Positions 47,362-57,733 of a DNA stretch of 64,000 nt are shown here, piece after piece. Under the pieces are notes generated by a model that worked only from the letters and a program-made list of their open reading frames with translations, was not told the DNA's origin and ran no database searches. A program made the position numbers and the translations under genes. The number at the start of each line of letters is the position of its first letter. Position 1 is the stretch's first letter. This stretch comes from Paraburkholderia megapolitana (GTDB lineage Bacteria > Pseudomonadota > Gammaproteobacteria > Burkholderiales > Burkholderiaceae): the NCBI RefSeq assembly GCF_007556815.1, contig NZ_CP041743.1, forward strand, positions 1,488,001-1,552,000. Direction: 5' to 3'.

Positions 47362-48234
47362 ATGCTGAAACCCGAAGTCGATAGCCTCGTTCCACACGTT
47401 CCCTTCGATCGCCGTACCTTCATCAAGGCCGCACTCGGCAGCGGTTTTGCCGCCGCCGTGCTGCCGGTGTCGGCACAGACCATTCACACCGATAGCGACG
47501 GACTCGAAGCCGGCGAGGTCGCCGTGACCTCGGGCGGCATCATCGTGCCGGCCTATCGCGCGCAGCCGAAGGGCAAGACGCATCTGCCCGTGATCATCGT
47601 GGTCCACGAGATTTTCGGCGTGCATGAGCACATCGCCGACGTCTGCCGCCGTTTCGCGAAAGCGGGTTATCTGGCGATTGCACCGAACCTGTATACGCGG
47701 GAAGGCGATGCGTCGATCTATCCAACCATTCAGCAGCTCAACGAGCAGCTCGTCAGCAAGGTACCTGATGCGCAGGTGCTGGCCGATCTCGACGCCACCG
47801 TAGCATGGGCCGGCGAGCATGGCGGCGATCTGCGGCGTGTGGGTGTCAACGGTTTCTGCTGGGGCGGACGGATCACATGGCTGTATGCGGAACACAATCC
47901 GAACGTGCGCGCGGGTGTCGCATGGTACGGGCGCGTGGCCGGCGATCACACTGCGATGACGCCGGCCAATCCGATCGATCGTGTCGCCGATCTGCACGCA
48001 CCGGTGCTGGGCCTTTACGGCCGGCAGGATACGAGCATTCCGCAGGACACACTCGAGCAGATGAAGCAGGCGATCGCCGAGGGTCCGCGTGAAGGACGCG
48101 GCTCGCAGTTTGTCGTGTATGACGACGCGGGCCACGCGTTTTTCGCTGACTATCGGCCGAGCTACAAGAAGGCGGATGCCGAAGACGGTTGGCGGCGCGC
48201 GCTAGCGTGGTTTAAACAGCACGGTGTGGCTTGA
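47362..48234 (+). CDS. Dienelactone hydrolase-family protein with Tat-like leader
   Basis: A 290-residue alpha/beta hydrolase. The N-terminus FDRRTFIKAALGSGFAAAVLPVSAQ is a twin-arginine-type leader, so the enzyme is probably periplasmic. Dienelactone hydrolase features are HEIFGVHEHIADVCRRFAKAGYLAIAPNLY near 84, nucleophile Cys in GFCWGGR near 165, Asp in GLYGRQDTSIP and His in DDAGHAFFADYRPSY. The start ATG has AGGAG 5 bp upstream; an upstream open extension overlaps the NDH-2 gene. The substrate is unknown, since export is unusual for chlorocatechol-pathway enzymes. Confidence 0.88.
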   Translation: MLKPEVDSLVPHVPFDRRTFIKAALGSGFAAAVLPVSAQTIHTDSDGLEAGEVAVTSGGIIVPAYRAQPKGKTHLPVIIVVHEIFGVHEHIADVCRRFAKAGYLAIAPNLYTREGDASIYPTIQQLNEQLVSKVPDAQVLADLDATVAWAGEHGGDLRRVGVNGFCWGGRITWLYAEHNPNVRAGVAWYGRVAGDHTAMTPANPIDRVADLHAPVLGLYGRQDTSIPQDTLEQMKQAIAEGPREGRGSQFVVYDDAGHAFFADYRPSYKKADAEDGWRRALAWFKQHGVA

Positions 48235-48340
48235 GCGAGCACGCGCGCTGTGAGTTGAGTGCAGCGGCATGACGCGATGGTCGCGTCTGCCGCTATTGCT
48301 TGCTCGGCTAGCTCGAAGGCTATCTGCGGGCCTCGTAGTC

Positions 48341-49210
48341 TCAGGGCGCCGCGCCCGTCGCAACTGGCCGCGATGTATCGGCGACCCATTCGCTCCACGA
48401 TCCAGAATAAAGCGCGGCCCCGTGCAGCCCGGCAATCTCCATGGCGAGCGCGTTATGACAGGCGGTGACGCCCGAGCCGCATTGCAGAACGACCTTCTCC
48501 GGTGCGGTGCCGGGCAGCAGCGCGCCGAATTCTTCGCGTAGCGTGTGTGCGGACTTGAAGCGACCGTCCGCGGTGAGGTTGTCCTTGAAGAAGCGGTTCA
48601 GCGCGCCAGGAATATGACCGCCCACTGGATCGATTGTTTCGTTTTCTCCGCGGTAACGATCGGCAGCTCGCGCGTCGACAAGGATGCGCTCGCGTGTGCC
48701 GAGATTGCGCTCGACCGCCTGCGCATCGATCGTCACCGCCAGCGGCGCGCCGGCCTTGAAGTCGCCGCGGACCAGAGTCGGCGCGTCCTGCATCAGCGGC
48801 TCGCTGGAGGCCTGCCAGGCTTGCAGTCCGCCGTCGAGCAGCGCGACCGCGTCATGTCCGAGCCAGCGCAGCAACCACCACAGGCGCGCCGCGTACATCC
48901 CGCCTTGCGCGTCGTAAGCGACAACCTGCTGGCCCTGCTTCAGTCCCTGTGCAACCAGCGTTTCGACGAGCTTCGCGCGCTCGGGCAAAGGATGGCGCCC
49001 GTTCGCGCCGGTTTTCGACCCGGAAAGATCGCGATCGAGATGCAGATAATGCGCGCCGGGCAGATGACCGGCGGCGTAGGCGGCTTCGCCCGCATCCGGC
49101 GCGGCGAGATCGAAGCGGCAATCGGCAACGAAGACGCTGCCGGGCGCGGCGGCGAGCCGCTCGGCGAGATTCGTTGCGGAGATCAGGGTGGTGTAGTGGG
49201 TGTGCGGCAT
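48341..49210 (-). CDS. sseA: 3-mercaptopyruvate sulfurtransferase (rhodanese family)
   Basis: A 289-residue protein of two rhodanese domains. The C-terminal catalytic loop CGSGVTAC (near residue 240) matches the CGSGVTA loop of mercaptopyruvate sulfurtransferases rather than the CRKGVTA loop of thiosulfate sulfurtransferases. Other family segments are VFVADCRFDLAAPDAGEAAYAAGHLPGAHYLHLDRDLSG and DARAADRYRGENETIDPVGGHIPGALNRFFKDNL. It transfers sulfur from 3-mercaptopyruvate to thiols or cyanide. It stands alone, with a strong terminator for the upstream Rieske gene just before it. Confidence 0.92.
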   Translation of the reverse strand: MPHTHYTTLISATNLAERLAAAPGSVFVADCRFDLAAPDAGEAAYAAGHLPGAHYLHLDRDLSGSKTGANGRHPLPERAKLVETLVAQGLKQGQQVVAYDAQGGMYAARLWWLLRWLGHDAVALLDGGLQAWQASSEPLMQDAPTLVRGDFKAGAPLAVTIDAQAVERNLGTRERILVDARAADRYRGENETIDPVGGHIPGALNRFFKDNLTADGRFKSAHTLREEFGALLPGTAPEKVVLQCGSGVTACHNALAMEIAGLHGAALYSGSWSEWVADTSRPVATGAAP

Positions 49211-49265
49211 GACGGCTCCTGGAGACGGCGGTTTCGGTCGTAGCCGAACCCTGTTCCAAGTCTAA

Positions 49266-49294
49266 ACAAAAAAGACGGGCCGAAGCCCGTCTTT
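49266..49294 (-). terminator. Intrinsic terminator of the Rieske oxygenase gene
   Basis: On the minus strand a 10 bp stem AAAGACGGGC / GCCCGTCTTT closed by a TTCG loop is followed by a T-run (TTTTTTG). It lies between the Rieske gene stop and the sseA start, reading leftwards. This is a textbook intrinsic terminator. Confidence 0.9.
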
Positions 49295-49327
49295 CCGTCG
49301 TTCTATGCAGTCTGCGTGCCGCGTGGT

Positions 49328-50437
49328 TCAGGCGATCGCACCGAGTTCGCGCCGCAAAAACTCGTGGAAGTGCTGCATACCGTCTTCCATCGGGCTCTGA
49401 TACGGACCAACCTGCGATTCGCCACGCTCCATCAACGCCCGTCGGCCGGCGTCCATCCGCTCGGCGATCTCGTCGTCTTCACGGGCCGTTTCCATATAGG
49501 CGGCGCGCTCGGCTTCGACGAATTCGCGTTCGAACAGCGCGATTTCCTCGGGGTAATAGAACTCGACCACGTTGGTGGTGTGTTGCGGCCCGCGCGGAAT
49601 CAGCCACGATACGACCAGCACATGCGGATACCACTCGATCATGATGCCCGGGTAGTACACCATCCAGATCGCGCCGAACTCGGGCGGCTCGCCACCGCGG
49701 AAACGCAGCACTTCGTCGTGCCACTTGCGGTACGTCGGACTACCCGGACGCGCGAGCTCGTTATGCACGCCGACGGTCTGCACGCTATACCAGTCGCCGA
49801 ATTCCCAGGTCAGGTCGTCACACGACACAAAGCTGCCGAGACCCGGATGGAACGGAACGACGTGGTAATCCTCCAGATAGACCTCGATGAAGGTCTTCCA
49901 GTTGTAGTTGCATTCGTGGACTTCGACGTGATCGAACATGAAGCTCGAGAAGTCGAAATGCTGCTTCGTGCCGAGACGCGACAGATCTTTGGCGACATCG
50001 CGGCCCTGCGCCTCGAATAGCAAGCCCTGCCAGTTCTGCAGCGGCGTGGCGCCGAGATTCAGGCAAGGGTTGTCCGCGAAATGCGGTGCGCCGAGGAGCT
50101 GGCCGTTCAGATCGTACGTCCAGCGATGCAGGGGACAGACGATATTCTCCGTCTGGCCGCGGCCGTTGAGCATGATGGCCTGGCGATGGCGGCACACGTT
50201 CGACAGCAGTTCGACCTGCGACTGCTGGTTGCGTACGAGCACCCGGCCCTCTTTCTCGCTGGGCAAGGCAAAATAATTCCCCGCGTCCGGCACCATGAGT
50301 TCGTGCCCGACGTAGCGAGGACCTTTTTTGAAAAGGGTGTCGATTTCGCGCTTGAGAAGCGCTTCGTCAAAGTAAGCCGTGACTGGCAACTGACTATGAA
50401 CAGATCTCAGCTGCAATGCATTGCTCAGATTGGACAT
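49328..50437 (-). CDS. Rieske [2Fe-2S] ring-hydroxylating oxygenase, large subunit type
   Basis: A 369-residue non-haem iron oxygenase. The Rieske cluster ligands are in NVCRHRQAIML near 80 and VCPLHRWTYDLNGQL near 100 (C-x-H ... C-x2-H). The catalytic domain carries NYNWKTFIEVYLEDYHVVPFHPG, which holds the bridging Asp and the two iron-binding His (EDYHVVPFH). I chose the ATG of MSNLSNAL, which follows GGGAGTGGGA. There is no beta subunit or reductase gene next to it, so partners and substrate are unknown. It is divergent from xseB-ispA-dxs, with about 290 bp between them. Confidence 0.88.
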   Translation of the reverse strand: MSNLSNALQLRSVHSQLPVTAYFDEALLKREIDTLFKKGPRYVGHELMVPDAGNYFALPSEKEGRVLVRNQQSQVELLSNVCRHRQAIMLNGRGQTENIVCPLHRWTYDLNGQLLGAPHFADNPCLNLGATPLQNWQGLLFEAQGRDVAKDLSRLGTKQHFDFSSFMFDHVEVHECNYNWKTFIEVYLEDYHVVPFHPGLGSFVSCDDLTWEFGDWYSVQTVGVHNELARPGSPTYRKWHDEVLRFRGGEPPEFGAIWMVYYPGIMIEWYPHVLVVSWLIPRGPQHTTNVVEFYYPEEIALFEREFVEAERAAYMETAREDDEIAERMDAGRRALMERGESQVGPYQSPMEDGMQHFHEFLRRELGAIA

Positions 50438-50727
50438 TCCCACTCCCGTGAAGACGTGAAAGCAGTGAACAACCCAACCATCGAAGATTCGATTGATTTA
50501 GGGAGCCCGCGATTATACCTGTTTCCCCCTCCTGGGGATACTTAAGTCCCTGATTTGGGTCAAAATTATCGAGGAAGTTCGCGGTCTTCCGGCCCTTATG
50601 GAGAATTTTCTTCCGATGTTACGTCGCCGCTCTGCAAGCCCCGTGGAATGGGCGTGAGCCCCCGAGCGGCTCGGAATTGTCGCTTTTGCCGTAGAATGTC
50701 CGACTTGTTTTAAATTTGCGACGATTC

Positions 50728-51036
50728 ATGGCGAAGACCGCAACGAAAGACCCCGCTGCTCCGCCTGTCCAGGGCGTCGACGGCACACCGCTGCCCGAGC
50801 ATTACGAGGCAGCGCTCGCGGAACTGGAAGGACTGGTCGCGCGTATGGAAGGCGGCAGTCTGAGCCTCGAAGAGTCGCTGAGCGCGTACCGGCGCGGCGC
50901 GACGCTTGTCGCGTTTTGCCAGCAACAACTGGAGAAGGTGGAACAGCAAGTGCGCGTACTCGATGGCGAGACGCTGAAGCCGCTGTCCACGAACCCCGCA
51001 GGAACAACCGCCGCCGAGAGCGGAGACGATTTATGA
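50728..51036 (+). CDS. xseB: Exodeoxyribonuclease VII small subunit
   Basis: A 102-residue subunit of exonuclease VII, which degrades single-stranded DNA. The conserved core is YEAALAELEGLVARMEGGSLSLEESLSAYRRGATLVAFCQQQLEKVEQQVRVL (residues 26-78), a helical hairpin that packs on XseA. N- and C-terminal tails are low complexity. The stop overlaps the ispA start as ATGA (51033-51036). The xseB-ispA-dxs order is widespread in proteobacteria. Confidence 0.93.
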   Translation: MAKTATKDPAAPPVQGVDGTPLPEHYEAALAELEGLVARMEGGSLSLEESLSAYRRGATLVAFCQQQLEKVEQQVRVLDGETLKPLSTNPAGTTAAESGDDL

Positions 51037-51914
51037 CCTTTGAAGAATGGATGCGTGCCGTACTCGACCGTGTCGAGACGGCGCTCGATCACTATTTGCC
51101 GGCACAGAGCATCGAGCCGGCGCAACTGCACGAAGCGATGCGCTACGCCGTGATGGGCGGCGGCAAGCGCGTGCGTCCGTTGCTGTGTCACGCAGCGGGC
51201 GAGTTGACCGGTGCCCAGGCGGCCTCTGTCGAAGCGGCATCGGCGGCACTGGAAATGATCCATGTGTATTCGCTCGTGCACGATGACATGCCATGCATGG
51301 ACGACGACGCACTGCGCCGCGGCAAGCCCACGGTACACGTCAAATATGACGAAGCGACGGCACTGCTGGTTGGCGATGCGCTGCAGTCGCAGGCATTCGT
51401 TGCGCTGACGGCTGATGTCCTGGCGCCCGCGCAGCAGGCGGCGCTCGTGCGCGAACTGGCGCTCGCGAGCGGCTCGGTCGGCATGGCGGGCGGTCAGGCC
51501 ATCGATCTGGCGAGCGTCGGCCATACGCTGACGCGGCCGCAACTGGAAACGATGCACCGCAAGAAAACCGGCGCGCTGCTGCGCGCGGCAGTCCGCATGG
51601 GCGCTCTCGCGGGCACGGCGCCCGACGCCGCGGCAATGAGCGCCCTCGATGCATACTCGGCCGCAGTCGGCCTCGCGTTTCAGGTGGTCGACGACATCCT
51701 CGATGTCACGACCGATTCCGCGACGCTCGGCAAGACCGCAGGAAAGGATGCGAAGGACGGCAAGCCGACCTACGTATCGATCATTGGGCTCGACGCGTCG
51801 CGTGCGCTGGCCGCGCAGTTGCGCGCGGATGCACATGCAGCGCTCGCGCCGTTCGGCGCCCGCGCACAGCGTCTGGCCGAGCTTGCCGATCTGGTTGTAA
51901 ACCGGGTGAGCTGA
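51033..51914 (+). CDS. ispA: Farnesyl diphosphate synthase (geranyltranstransferase)
   Basis: Condenses dimethylallyl/geranyl diphosphate with isopentenyl diphosphate to give farnesyl diphosphate, precursor of ubiquinone, undecaprenyl phosphate and hopanoids. 293 residues. Seen: GGGKRVRPLLCHAAGEL near 42, first Asp-rich motif LVHDDMPCMDDDALRRGKPTVH near 83, GQAIDLAS and KKTGALLRAAV, and second Asp-rich motif FQVVDDILDVTTDSATLGKTAGKDAKDGKPTYVSI near 217. Start codon overlaps the xseB stop, implying translational coupling; dxs follows 96 bp later. Confidence 0.96.
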   Translation: MTFEEWMRAVLDRVETALDHYLPAQSIEPAQLHEAMRYAVMGGGKRVRPLLCHAAGELTGAQAASVEAASAALEMIHVYSLVHDDMPCMDDDALRRGKPTVHVKYDEATALLVGDALQSQAFVALTADVLAPAQQAALVRELALASGSVGMAGGQAIDLASVGHTLTRPQLETMHRKKTGALLRAAVRMGALAGTAPDAAAMSALDAYSAAVGLAFQVVDDILDVTTDSATLGKTAGKDAKDGKPTYVSIIGLDASRALAAQLRADAHAALAPFGARAQRLAELADLVVNRVS

Positions 51915-52010
51915 AGCAGTATCAACGCGAAAGCTCGCCGCCGCGCACATCACGCTACGGTGTGCGTGAATGAAGTGCGGGCACGCAAGTTTTCCTACAA
52001 TGGAACGACG

Positions 52011-53921
52011 ATGTACGACTTGCTGAAAACCATAGACGACCCGGCAGCCTTGCGCCGCCTCGATCGCCGCCAGTTGCAACCGCTTGCAGACGAGTTGCGC
52101 GCCTTCGTGCTCGACAGCGTATCGCAGACGGGCGGCCATCTGTCGTCCAACCTCGGCACGGTCGAGCTGACGATCGCGTTGCACTACGTGTTCGACACGC
52201 CGCGCGACCGGATCGTCTGGGACGTCGGCCATCAAACCTATCCGCACAAGATCCTGACGGGCCGTCGCGAGCAGATGCATTCGCTGCGCCAGCAAGGCGG
52301 CATTTCGGGCTTTCCGCGTCGTACCGAGTCGGAATACGACACGTTCGGCACGGCCCATTCGAGCACGTCGATCTCGGCCGCGCTCGGTATGGCGATCGCG
52401 TCGAAGCTGCAAAACGACGAGCGCTACGCGATTGCCGTGATCGGCGATGGTGCGATGACCGCGGGCATGGCCTTCGAGGCGATGAACAACGCCGGTGTCG
52501 CTGATGACGTACCGCTGCTCGTAATCCTCAACGACAACGACATGTCGATCTCGCCGCCGGTCGGCGCATTGAATCGCCATCTCGCGCGTCTGATGTCCGG
52601 TCGCTTCTATGCGGCTGCGCGCGCCGGCGTCGAACGCGTGCTGCGCGTCGCGCCGCCGATGCTCGACCTCGCGCGCAAACTCGAAGAACACGCGAAGGGC
52701 ATGGTAATGCCGGCTACGTTGTTCGAAGAGTTCGGCTTCAACTACATCGGCCCGATCGATGGCCACGATCTCGATTCGCTGATCCCGACGTTGCAGAACA
52801 TCAAGGAACTGCGCGGTCCGCAGTTCCTGCACGTCGTGACGAAGAAAGGTCAGGGCTACAAGCTCGCCGAAGCCGATCCGGTGCTGTACCACGGTCCCGG
52901 CAAGTTCAATCCGGCTGAAGGCATCAAGCCTTCGACAGCGCCTAGCAAGAAGACCTATACAACTGTGTTCGGCGAATGGCTGTGCGATGCCGCCGAACTC
53001 GACGCGCGCGTAGTCGGCATTACGCCTGCGATGCGCGAAGGCTCGGGCATGGTCGAATTCGAAAAGCGTTTCCCGGATCGCTATTTCGACGTCGGCATTG
53101 CCGAGCAGCACGCAGTGACGTTTGCAGGCGGTCTGGCCGCCGACGGCATGAAGCCTGTCGTCGCGATCTATTCGACGTTCCTGCAGCGCGCCTACGACCA
53201 GTTGATTCACGACGTCGCATTGCAGAACCTGCCGGTGGTCTTCGCGATCGATCGCGCGGGTCTCGTCGGTGCGGATGGCGCGACGCACGCGGGTGCGTAC
53301 GATCTCGCGTTCCTGCGCTGCATTCCGAACATGACGGTGATGGCTGCATCGGACGAAAACGAATGCCGGCAGATGCTGTACACGGCGTTGCAGCAACCGA
53401 ACCCGAGTGCCGTGCGTTATCCGCGTGGCGCTGGTACGGGAGTGGCGACCGTCAAGCAGATGGCGGCGATTCCGCTCGGCAAGGGTGAAGTGCGTCGCGA
53501 GAGCTCGCAGGCGGCCGGCAAGCGCATCGCGATCCTCGCGTTCGGCACGATGGTGGCACCGGCGCTCGCAGCAGCGGAGCAGCTCGATGCGACGGTGGCG
53601 AACATGCGCTTCGTGAAGCCGCTCGATGCCGATCTGGTTCGTCGTCTGGCCGAAACGCACGATGCGATCGTCACCGTCGAAGAAGGCTGCGTGATGGGCG
53701 GCGCCGGTTCGGCCTGCGTGGAAGCCCTGCTGACGAGTGGGGTTATCCGCCCCGTACTACAATTGGGCCTCCCCGATCGCTTCATCGATCACGGTGATCC
53801 TGCGAAGCTGCTCGCCGAATGCGGCCTCGACGGCGCAGGCATCGCGAAATCGATCCGTGAACGTTTTCAGGATCATGCGGCCGGGGCCGTTGCAGGCCAG
53901 TCGGTGAAACGCGTCGCGTGA
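52011..53921 (+). CDS. dxs: 1-deoxy-D-xylulose-5-phosphate synthase
   Basis: First enzyme of the MEP isoprenoid pathway; joins pyruvate and glyceraldehyde-3-phosphate with thiamine diphosphate. 636 residues. Seen: [49 protein letters not shown] near 39, thiamine diphosphate motif [19 protein letters not shown]...[18 protein letters not shown] near 145-190, and the transketolase-type second half [51 protein letters not shown]. It is third in the xseB-ispA-dxs operon. A TACAAT box at 51996-52001 just before the start could be an extra promoter. Confidence 0.97.
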   Translation: MYDLLKTIDDPAALRRLDRRQLQPLADELRAFVLDSVSQTGGHLSSNLGTVELTIALHYVFDTPRDRIVWDVGHQTYPHKILTGRREQMHSLRQQGGISGFPRRTESEYDTFGTAHSSTSISAALGMAIASKLQNDERYAIAVIGDGAMTAGMAFEAMNNAGVADDVPLLVILNDNDMSISPPVGALNRHLARLMSGRFYAAARAGVERVLRVAPPMLDLARKLEEHAKGMVMPATLFEEFGFNYIGPIDGHDLDSLIPTLQNIKELRGPQFLHVVTKKGQGYKLAEADPVLYHGPGKFNPAEGIKPSTAPSKKTYTTVFGEWLCDAAELDARVVGITPAMREGSGMVEFEKRFPDRYFDVGIAEQHAVTFAGGLAADGMKPVVAIYSTFLQRAYDQLIHDVALQNLPVVFAIDRAGLVGADGATHAGAYDLAFLRCIPNMTVMAASDENECRQMLYTALQQPNPSAVRYPRGAGTGVATVKQMAAIPLGKGEVRRESSQAAGKRIAILAFGTMVAPALAAAEQLDATVANMRFVKPLDADLVRRLAETHDAIVTVEEGCVMGGAGSACVEALLTSGVIRPVLQLGLPDRFIDHGDPAKLLAECGLDGAGIAKSIRERFQDHAAGAVAGQSVKRVA

Positions 53922-53962
53922 CGCGCTCGCTATCCCGGTCATAGCAAACTCCAACTTGAATC

Positions 53963-54006
53963 GATGGGCTGCGCAGCCCATCATGCAGCGCCGGCATGTG
54001 CCGGCG
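53963..54006 (+). terminator. Tandem hairpins between dxs and folE2
   Basis: Two perfect hairpins: GATGGGCTGC/GCAGCCCATC (53963-53982) and CGCCGGCA/TGCCGGCG around TG (53989-54006). Neither is followed by a real T-run. They lie between dxs and folE2 and may mark transcript ends or processing, or partly separate folE2 expression. Confidence 0.45.
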
Positions 54007-54088
54007 TTTGCCGTTGCATGAGCAATGGAATAGAGCGGCGTTCGCGCCGTTATATGTTCATAGCCGCGCGACTCGTGAGGACATGAAG

Positions 54089-54895
54089 ATGAACCAGATG
54101 AATCCCGCCTTTGTGATGCCCGACGTGCAGAGCACGCTCGATACGCGCCAGATTCCGATTCAACGGGTCGGTGTGAAGGCGGTGCGACATCCGGTCACCG
54201 TCCGCACGCAAACGGGCGAAGCGCAGCCTACTGTCGGTACATGGAACCTCGACGTCCATCTGCCCGCCGACCAGAAGGGCACGCACATGTCGCGCTTCGT
54301 TGCGCTGCTCGAAGAGAATCGCGTGCCGCTCGATACAACAGCGTTTCGTACGATGCTCGCCTCGATGCTCGAAAAGCTCGAGGCCGAAGCAGGGCGTATT
54401 GAAGTGTCGTTTCCGTATTTCGTCAGCAAGGTGGCGCCCGTGTCGGGTGTGCAGAGTCTGCTCGATTACGAAGTGACGCTGACCGGTGAAACGCGCCATG
54501 GCGTGACTCGCGTGTTTCTCAAGGTGCTCGTGCCGGTGACGAGCCTGTGCCCGTGCTCGAAGAAGATCTCGCAGTACGGTGCGCACAACCAGCGCTCGCA
54601 CGTGACGATCGATGCGGAACTTGCCGGCGACGTAGCAGTGGAAGAACTGATCCGTATCGCCGAAGAGGAAGCGTCGTGCGAACTGTGGGGCCTGCTCAAG
54701 CGGCCGGACGAGAAGTTCGTGACCGAGCGTGCTTATGAGAATCCGAAGTTCGTTGAAGACCTGGTGCGTGACGTTGCACAACGGTTGAACGCGGATGCGC
54801 GCATTGTCGCGTACGTGCTTGAAGCCGAGAACTTCGAGTCGATCCACAATCACAGCGCGTATGCACTGATCGAACACGACAAGCGCGTGCGCTAG
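54089..54895 (+). CDS. folE2: GTP cyclohydrolase FolE2 (type IB)
   Basis: Converts GTP to 7,8-dihydroneopterin triphosphate for folate (and queuosine) synthesis. 268 residues. The FolE2 signature is clear: [50 protein letters not shown] and the metal-binding [28 protein letters not shown], followed by [39 protein letters not shown]. FolE2 can use metals other than zinc and is often made under zinc limitation, but no Zur-like site was identified here. ATGAAGATG offers two starts (54083 and 54089); GAGG fits the second. It ends in a strong terminator. Confidence 0.96.
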   Translation: MNQMNPAFVMPDVQSTLDTRQIPIQRVGVKAVRHPVTVRTQTGEAQPTVGTWNLDVHLPADQKGTHMSRFVALLEENRVPLDTTAFRTMLASMLEKLEAEAGRIEVSFPYFVSKVAPVSGVQSLLDYEVTLTGETRHGVTRVFLKVLVPVTSLCPCSKKISQYGAHNQRSHVTIDAELAGDVAVEELIRIAEEEASCELWGLLKRPDEKFVTERAYENPKFVEDLVRDVAQRLNADARIVAYVLEAENFESIHNHSAYALIEHDKRVR

Positions 54896-54919
54896 TCGTA
54901 GCGTTCGTTTTAGTGGAAG

Positions 54920-54950
54920 AGCGGCCGCTATAGCGGCCGCTTTTTTGTTT
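54920..54950 (+). terminator. Intrinsic terminator of folE2
   Basis: A 22 bp perfect palindrome (stem AGCGGCCGC / GCGGCCGCT, loop TATA) is followed directly by TTTTTTGTTT. It lies 25 bp after the folE2 stop. Because the symmetry is perfect it could also slow transcription coming from tsaD on the other strand. Confidence 0.92.
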
Positions 54951-54962
54951 ACTGCGCGGTGT

Positions 54963-55988
54963 TTATCGTGCGAGCGACGCCAGATCCCAACGCGGCTTCA
55001 CGGTGAACGCATAGTCCTTGCCCGCTTGCGATGGCCAGCGCTGCAACCGCAGCGCGCCTGCCAGCGCGATCATCGCGCCGTTGTCGGTGCACAGCGACAG
55101 GTCCGGGTAGTGGACATCGAAGCCGCGCTTTTTCGCCGCCGCCGACAACGCATCGCGCAGTTGCCGGTTCGCACCCACACCGCCTGCCACGACGAGCCGC
55201 TTGAGCTGCGTGCGCTTGAGCGCTGCAAGCGACTTCGCTACGAGGACATCGACGGTCGCGTCGACGAAACCGCGCGCGAGATCGGCCTTGTCCTGTTCGC
55301 AGACGTTGGTACCGAGCTTCTTCACGTGAGTGAGTACCGCGGTCTTGAGGCCGCTGAAGCTGAAGTCGAGATCGCCGGAATGCAGCATCGGTCGCGGCAG
55401 CGCGACGGCGCCTGGCGTGCCGAATTCCGCCATTCGCGAGACTTCCGGGCCACCTGGGTAGCCGAGGCCGAGTAGCTTGGCGGTTTTGTCGAAGGCTTCG
55501 CCGGCGGCGTCGTCGAGGGTTTCGCCGAGCGTTTCGTAAACACCGACGTCGGTGACGCGCATCAACTGCGTGTGTCCGCCGGACACCAGCAGCGCCACGA
55601 ACGGAAACGGCGGCGGTTCGTCCACGAGCAGCGGCGACAGCAGATGCCCTTCGAGATGATGAATGCCGACGGTCGGCTTGTCCCATGCCATCGCGAGCGC
55701 GTTGGCGATACTGGCGCCTACTAGCAGCGCGCCTGCAAGACCCGGTCCTTGCGTATACGCAATTGCATCGATGTCGCCGCGCGCCCGACCCGATTGCGCG
55801 AGCACTTCTTCAAGCAGCGGCAGCGCGCGCCGAATGTGATCGCGCGACGCAAGCTCCGGCACCACACCGCCGTACTCCCGATGCATGGCGATCTGCGAAT
55901 GCAACGCGTGCGCAAGCAGACCGCGCTCGGTGTCGTAGAGCGCAAGGCCGGTTTCGTCGCAGGAGCTTTCGATGCCAAGAACGAGCAT
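54963..55988 (-). CDS. tsaD: tRNA N6-adenosine threonylcarbamoyltransferase
   Basis: Transfers the threonylcarbamoyl group to adenosine 37 of tRNAs that read ANN codons (with TsaB and TsaE). 341 residues. ASKHA-fold metalloprotein with [17 protein letters not shown] at the N-terminus, metal-binding [14 protein letters not shown] near 109, [48 protein letters not shown] and [14 protein letters not shown]. The chosen start is the ATG of MLVLGIE; the frame is open further upstream. It is convergent with folE2 and divergent from the BaiN-type gene. Confidence 0.96.
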   Translation of the reverse strand: MLVLGIESSCDETGLALYDTERGLLAHALHSQIAMHREYGGVVPELASRDHIRRALPLLEEVLAQSGRARGDIDAIAYTQGPGLAGALLVGASIANALAMAWDKPTVGIHHLEGHLLSPLLVDEPPPFPFVALLVSGGHTQLMRVTDVGVYETLGETLDDAAGEAFDKTAKLLGLGYPGGPEVSRMAEFGTPGAVALPRPMLHSGDLDFSFSGLKTAVLTHVKKLGTNVCEQDKADLARGFVDATVDVLVAKSLAALKRTQLKRLVVAGGVGANRQLRDALSAAAKKRGFDVHYPDLSLCTDNGAMIALAGALRLQRWPSQAGKDYAFTVKPRWDLASLAR

Positions 55989-56091
55989 GGTCGGTGGGTG
56001 GAGCAGGGCGCCGGAGCGGGCGTCTACAAGGTCAGAAAGAAGCCTGAAAGTATAGCAGTGGGGGAAAAGGGCCGCAGGTACAATGCGCGCC

Positions 56092-57309
56092 ATGGAATCT
56101 TTCGATATCGCGGTCATCGGCGCAGGCGCGGCGGGCATGATGTGTGCGGCGGTTGCCGGCCAGCTCGGACAGCGCGTCGTGTTGATCGACCATGCGCCTC
56201 GCCTGGCAGAGAAAATCCGCATTTCGGGCGGCGGTCGCTGCAACTTCACGAATCTGCACGCGGGGCCGGCCAATTATCTGTCGGCGAACCCGCATTTTTG
56301 CCGTTCGGCGCTGGCCCGCTATACGCCTCGCGATTTCATGGCGCTGCTCAAGCGCCATCACGTCACATGGCATGAAAAGCACAAGGGGCAGTTGTTCTGC
56401 GACCAGTCGAGCGATGCCGTCATCGATGTGCTGAAAAACGAGTGCGACGCGGGCGGGATCGCATGGCGCCGGCCGCTCGCGGTCGAACAGGTCACGCGCA
56501 ACGCGGACAACAGCTTCACGCTCGATACTGGTGCAGGCCAGATTGGCGCCCGCGCACTGGTGATCGCCACCGGTGGTCTCTCGATCCCAAAGATCGGCGC
56601 CACCGACTTTGCCTATCGTCTGGCAAAACAGTTTGGCCACAAGCTGATCGATACGCGCCCGGCGCTCGTCCCGCTGACTTTCGCCGCAGCCGACTGGGCG
56701 CCGTTTGCGGCGTTGTCGGGCGTGTCGCTTGAGGTCCGGGTCAGCACCGGCGGGAAGAAGACGGGCGGTGAGTTCGTCGAGGACCTGCTGCTCACCCACC
56801 GCGGGCTATCGGGCCCCGGCGTGCTGCAGATTTCGAGCTTCTGGCAACCGGGCGAGCCGATCCACGTGGATTTGCTGCCCGAGCATGACGCCGAGACTGC
56901 TTTGCTGGAGGCGAAGGCCGGCTCGAAGCGCCAGATCGCCAACCTGCTGGCCGACTGGGTGCCGGCGCGGCTTGCCCATGTCTGGCTGGAGACCCACCGT
57001 GTTGCCGCCGACGCCCGAGTGGCCGATCTACCGGATCGCACCTTGCGCGGTATCGGTGAGGCGCTGTCGCGCTGGACGCTCACGCCGAACGGCACCGAAG
57101 GCTACCGCAAGGCCGAAGTCACACGAGGCGGCGTCGATACGCGGGAGCTGTCGTCATCGACGATGATGAGCGCCCGGGTGCCCGGGCTGTACTTTATTGG
57201 CGAGGCCGTCGACGTTACGGGCTGGCTCGGCGGCTACAACTTCCAGTGGGCGTGGGCTTCCGGCGTAGCAGCGGGCCAGGCTGCCGCGGAGCACGTTCGC
57301 GGGGCTTGA
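56092..57309 (+). CDS. BaiN/HI0933-family FAD-dependent oxidoreductase
   Basis: A 405-residue flavoprotein of the HI0933/BaiN family (aminoacetone-oxidase-like in older annotations). It shows the FAD-binding [51 protein letters not shown] (residues 4-55), with the family-specific [14 protein letters not shown], the mid motif [20 protein letters not shown] and C-terminal [28 protein letters not shown]. An in-frame ATG three codons earlier (56083) is also possible. The physiological reaction is not known. Confidence 0.9.
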   Translation: MESFDIAVIGAGAAGMMCAAVAGQLGQRVVLIDHAPRLAEKIRISGGGRCNFTNLHAGPANYLSANPHFCRSALARYTPRDFMALLKRHHVTWHEKHKGQLFCDQSSDAVIDVLKNECDAGGIAWRRPLAVEQVTRNADNSFTLDTGAGQIGARALVIATGGLSIPKIGATDFAYRLAKQFGHKLIDTRPALVPLTFAAADWAPFAALSGVSLEVRVSTGGKKTGGEFVEDLLLTHRGLSGPGVLQISSFWQPGEPIHVDLLPEHDAETALLEAKAGSKRQIANLLADWVPARLAHVWLETHRVAADARVADLPDRTLRGIGEALSRWTLTPNGTEGYRKAEVTRGGVDTRELSSSTMMSARVPGLYFIGEAVDVTGWLGGYNFQWAWASGVAAGQAAAEHVRGA

Positions 57310-57336
57310 CGAGACCGTGTCTTTGTGCAGAACGTC

Positions 57337-57345
57337 TGCTATAAT
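57337..57345 (+). promoter_or_regulatory. Extended -10 promoter of rpsU
   Basis: TGC directly followed by TATAAT (57340-57345) makes an extended -10 element, 32 bp before the rpsU ATG. The nearest TTGACG (57306-57311) is 28 bp away and too distant to be its -35. The same TGCTATAAT string occurs before rpoD. Confidence 0.65.
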
Positions 57346-57377
57346 CGTCAATCTTTGCCAAGCTCCGTTATTGAAAA

Positions 57378-57590
57378 ATGACGACTGTCCGCTTAAAAGA
57401 GAACGAACCCTTCGAAGTCGCGATGCGCCGTTTCAAGCGCACGATCGAGAAGAACGGTTTGTTGACCGAACTTCGGGCGCGCGAGTTTTACGAGAAGCCA
57501 ACGGCGGAACGTAAGCGCAAGAAGGCGGCAGCGGTGAAGCGTCATTTCAAGCGGTTGCGCAGCCAGATGCTGCCAAAGAAGTTTTACTGA
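57378..57590 (+). CDS. rpsU: 30S ribosomal protein bS21
   Basis: A 70-residue, very basic ribosomal protein that sits near the anti-Shine-Dalgarno end of 16S rRNA. Typical wording: [62 protein letters not shown]. No Shine-Dalgarno sequence precedes its ATG. It is the first gene of the macromolecular synthesis cluster (rpsU, yqeY-like, dnaG, rpoD) and has its own promoter and terminator. Confidence 0.97.
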   Translation: MTTVRLKENEPFEVAMRRFKRTIEKNGLLTELRAREFYEKPTAERKRKKAAAVKRHFKRLRSQMLPKKFY

Positions 57591-57733
57591 TTCTGGCGTT
57601 GCCGCAGCCCACGGGCTTCCGGCGGCGGATCCACCAACCGGCAACCGGCGGCACCCCACGGCGCCGCAAGCGGAACAGCTAGGCCTGCGAGGCCGTCATG
57701 GTAAGGCCGCATCCACTACGCGCAATTGCGCCG

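Noticed and set aside
50802..53660. A 952-codon open frame on the minus strand opposite ispA and dxs
   Set aside because: It lies antisense to two secure enzymes. It is His/Arg-rich, as expected from reading GC-rich codons backwards, and shows no family motif.
54920..54941. Perfect 22 bp GCGGCCGC palindrome as a possible recombination or cloning site
   Set aside because: It is directly followed by a T-run just after the folE2 stop, so an intrinsic terminator is the simple explanation.
57306..57345. TTGACG with TATAAT before rpsU as a standard sigma-70 pair
   Set aside because: The spacing is 28 bp, too long. The TGC extension next to TATAAT explains the promoter better.
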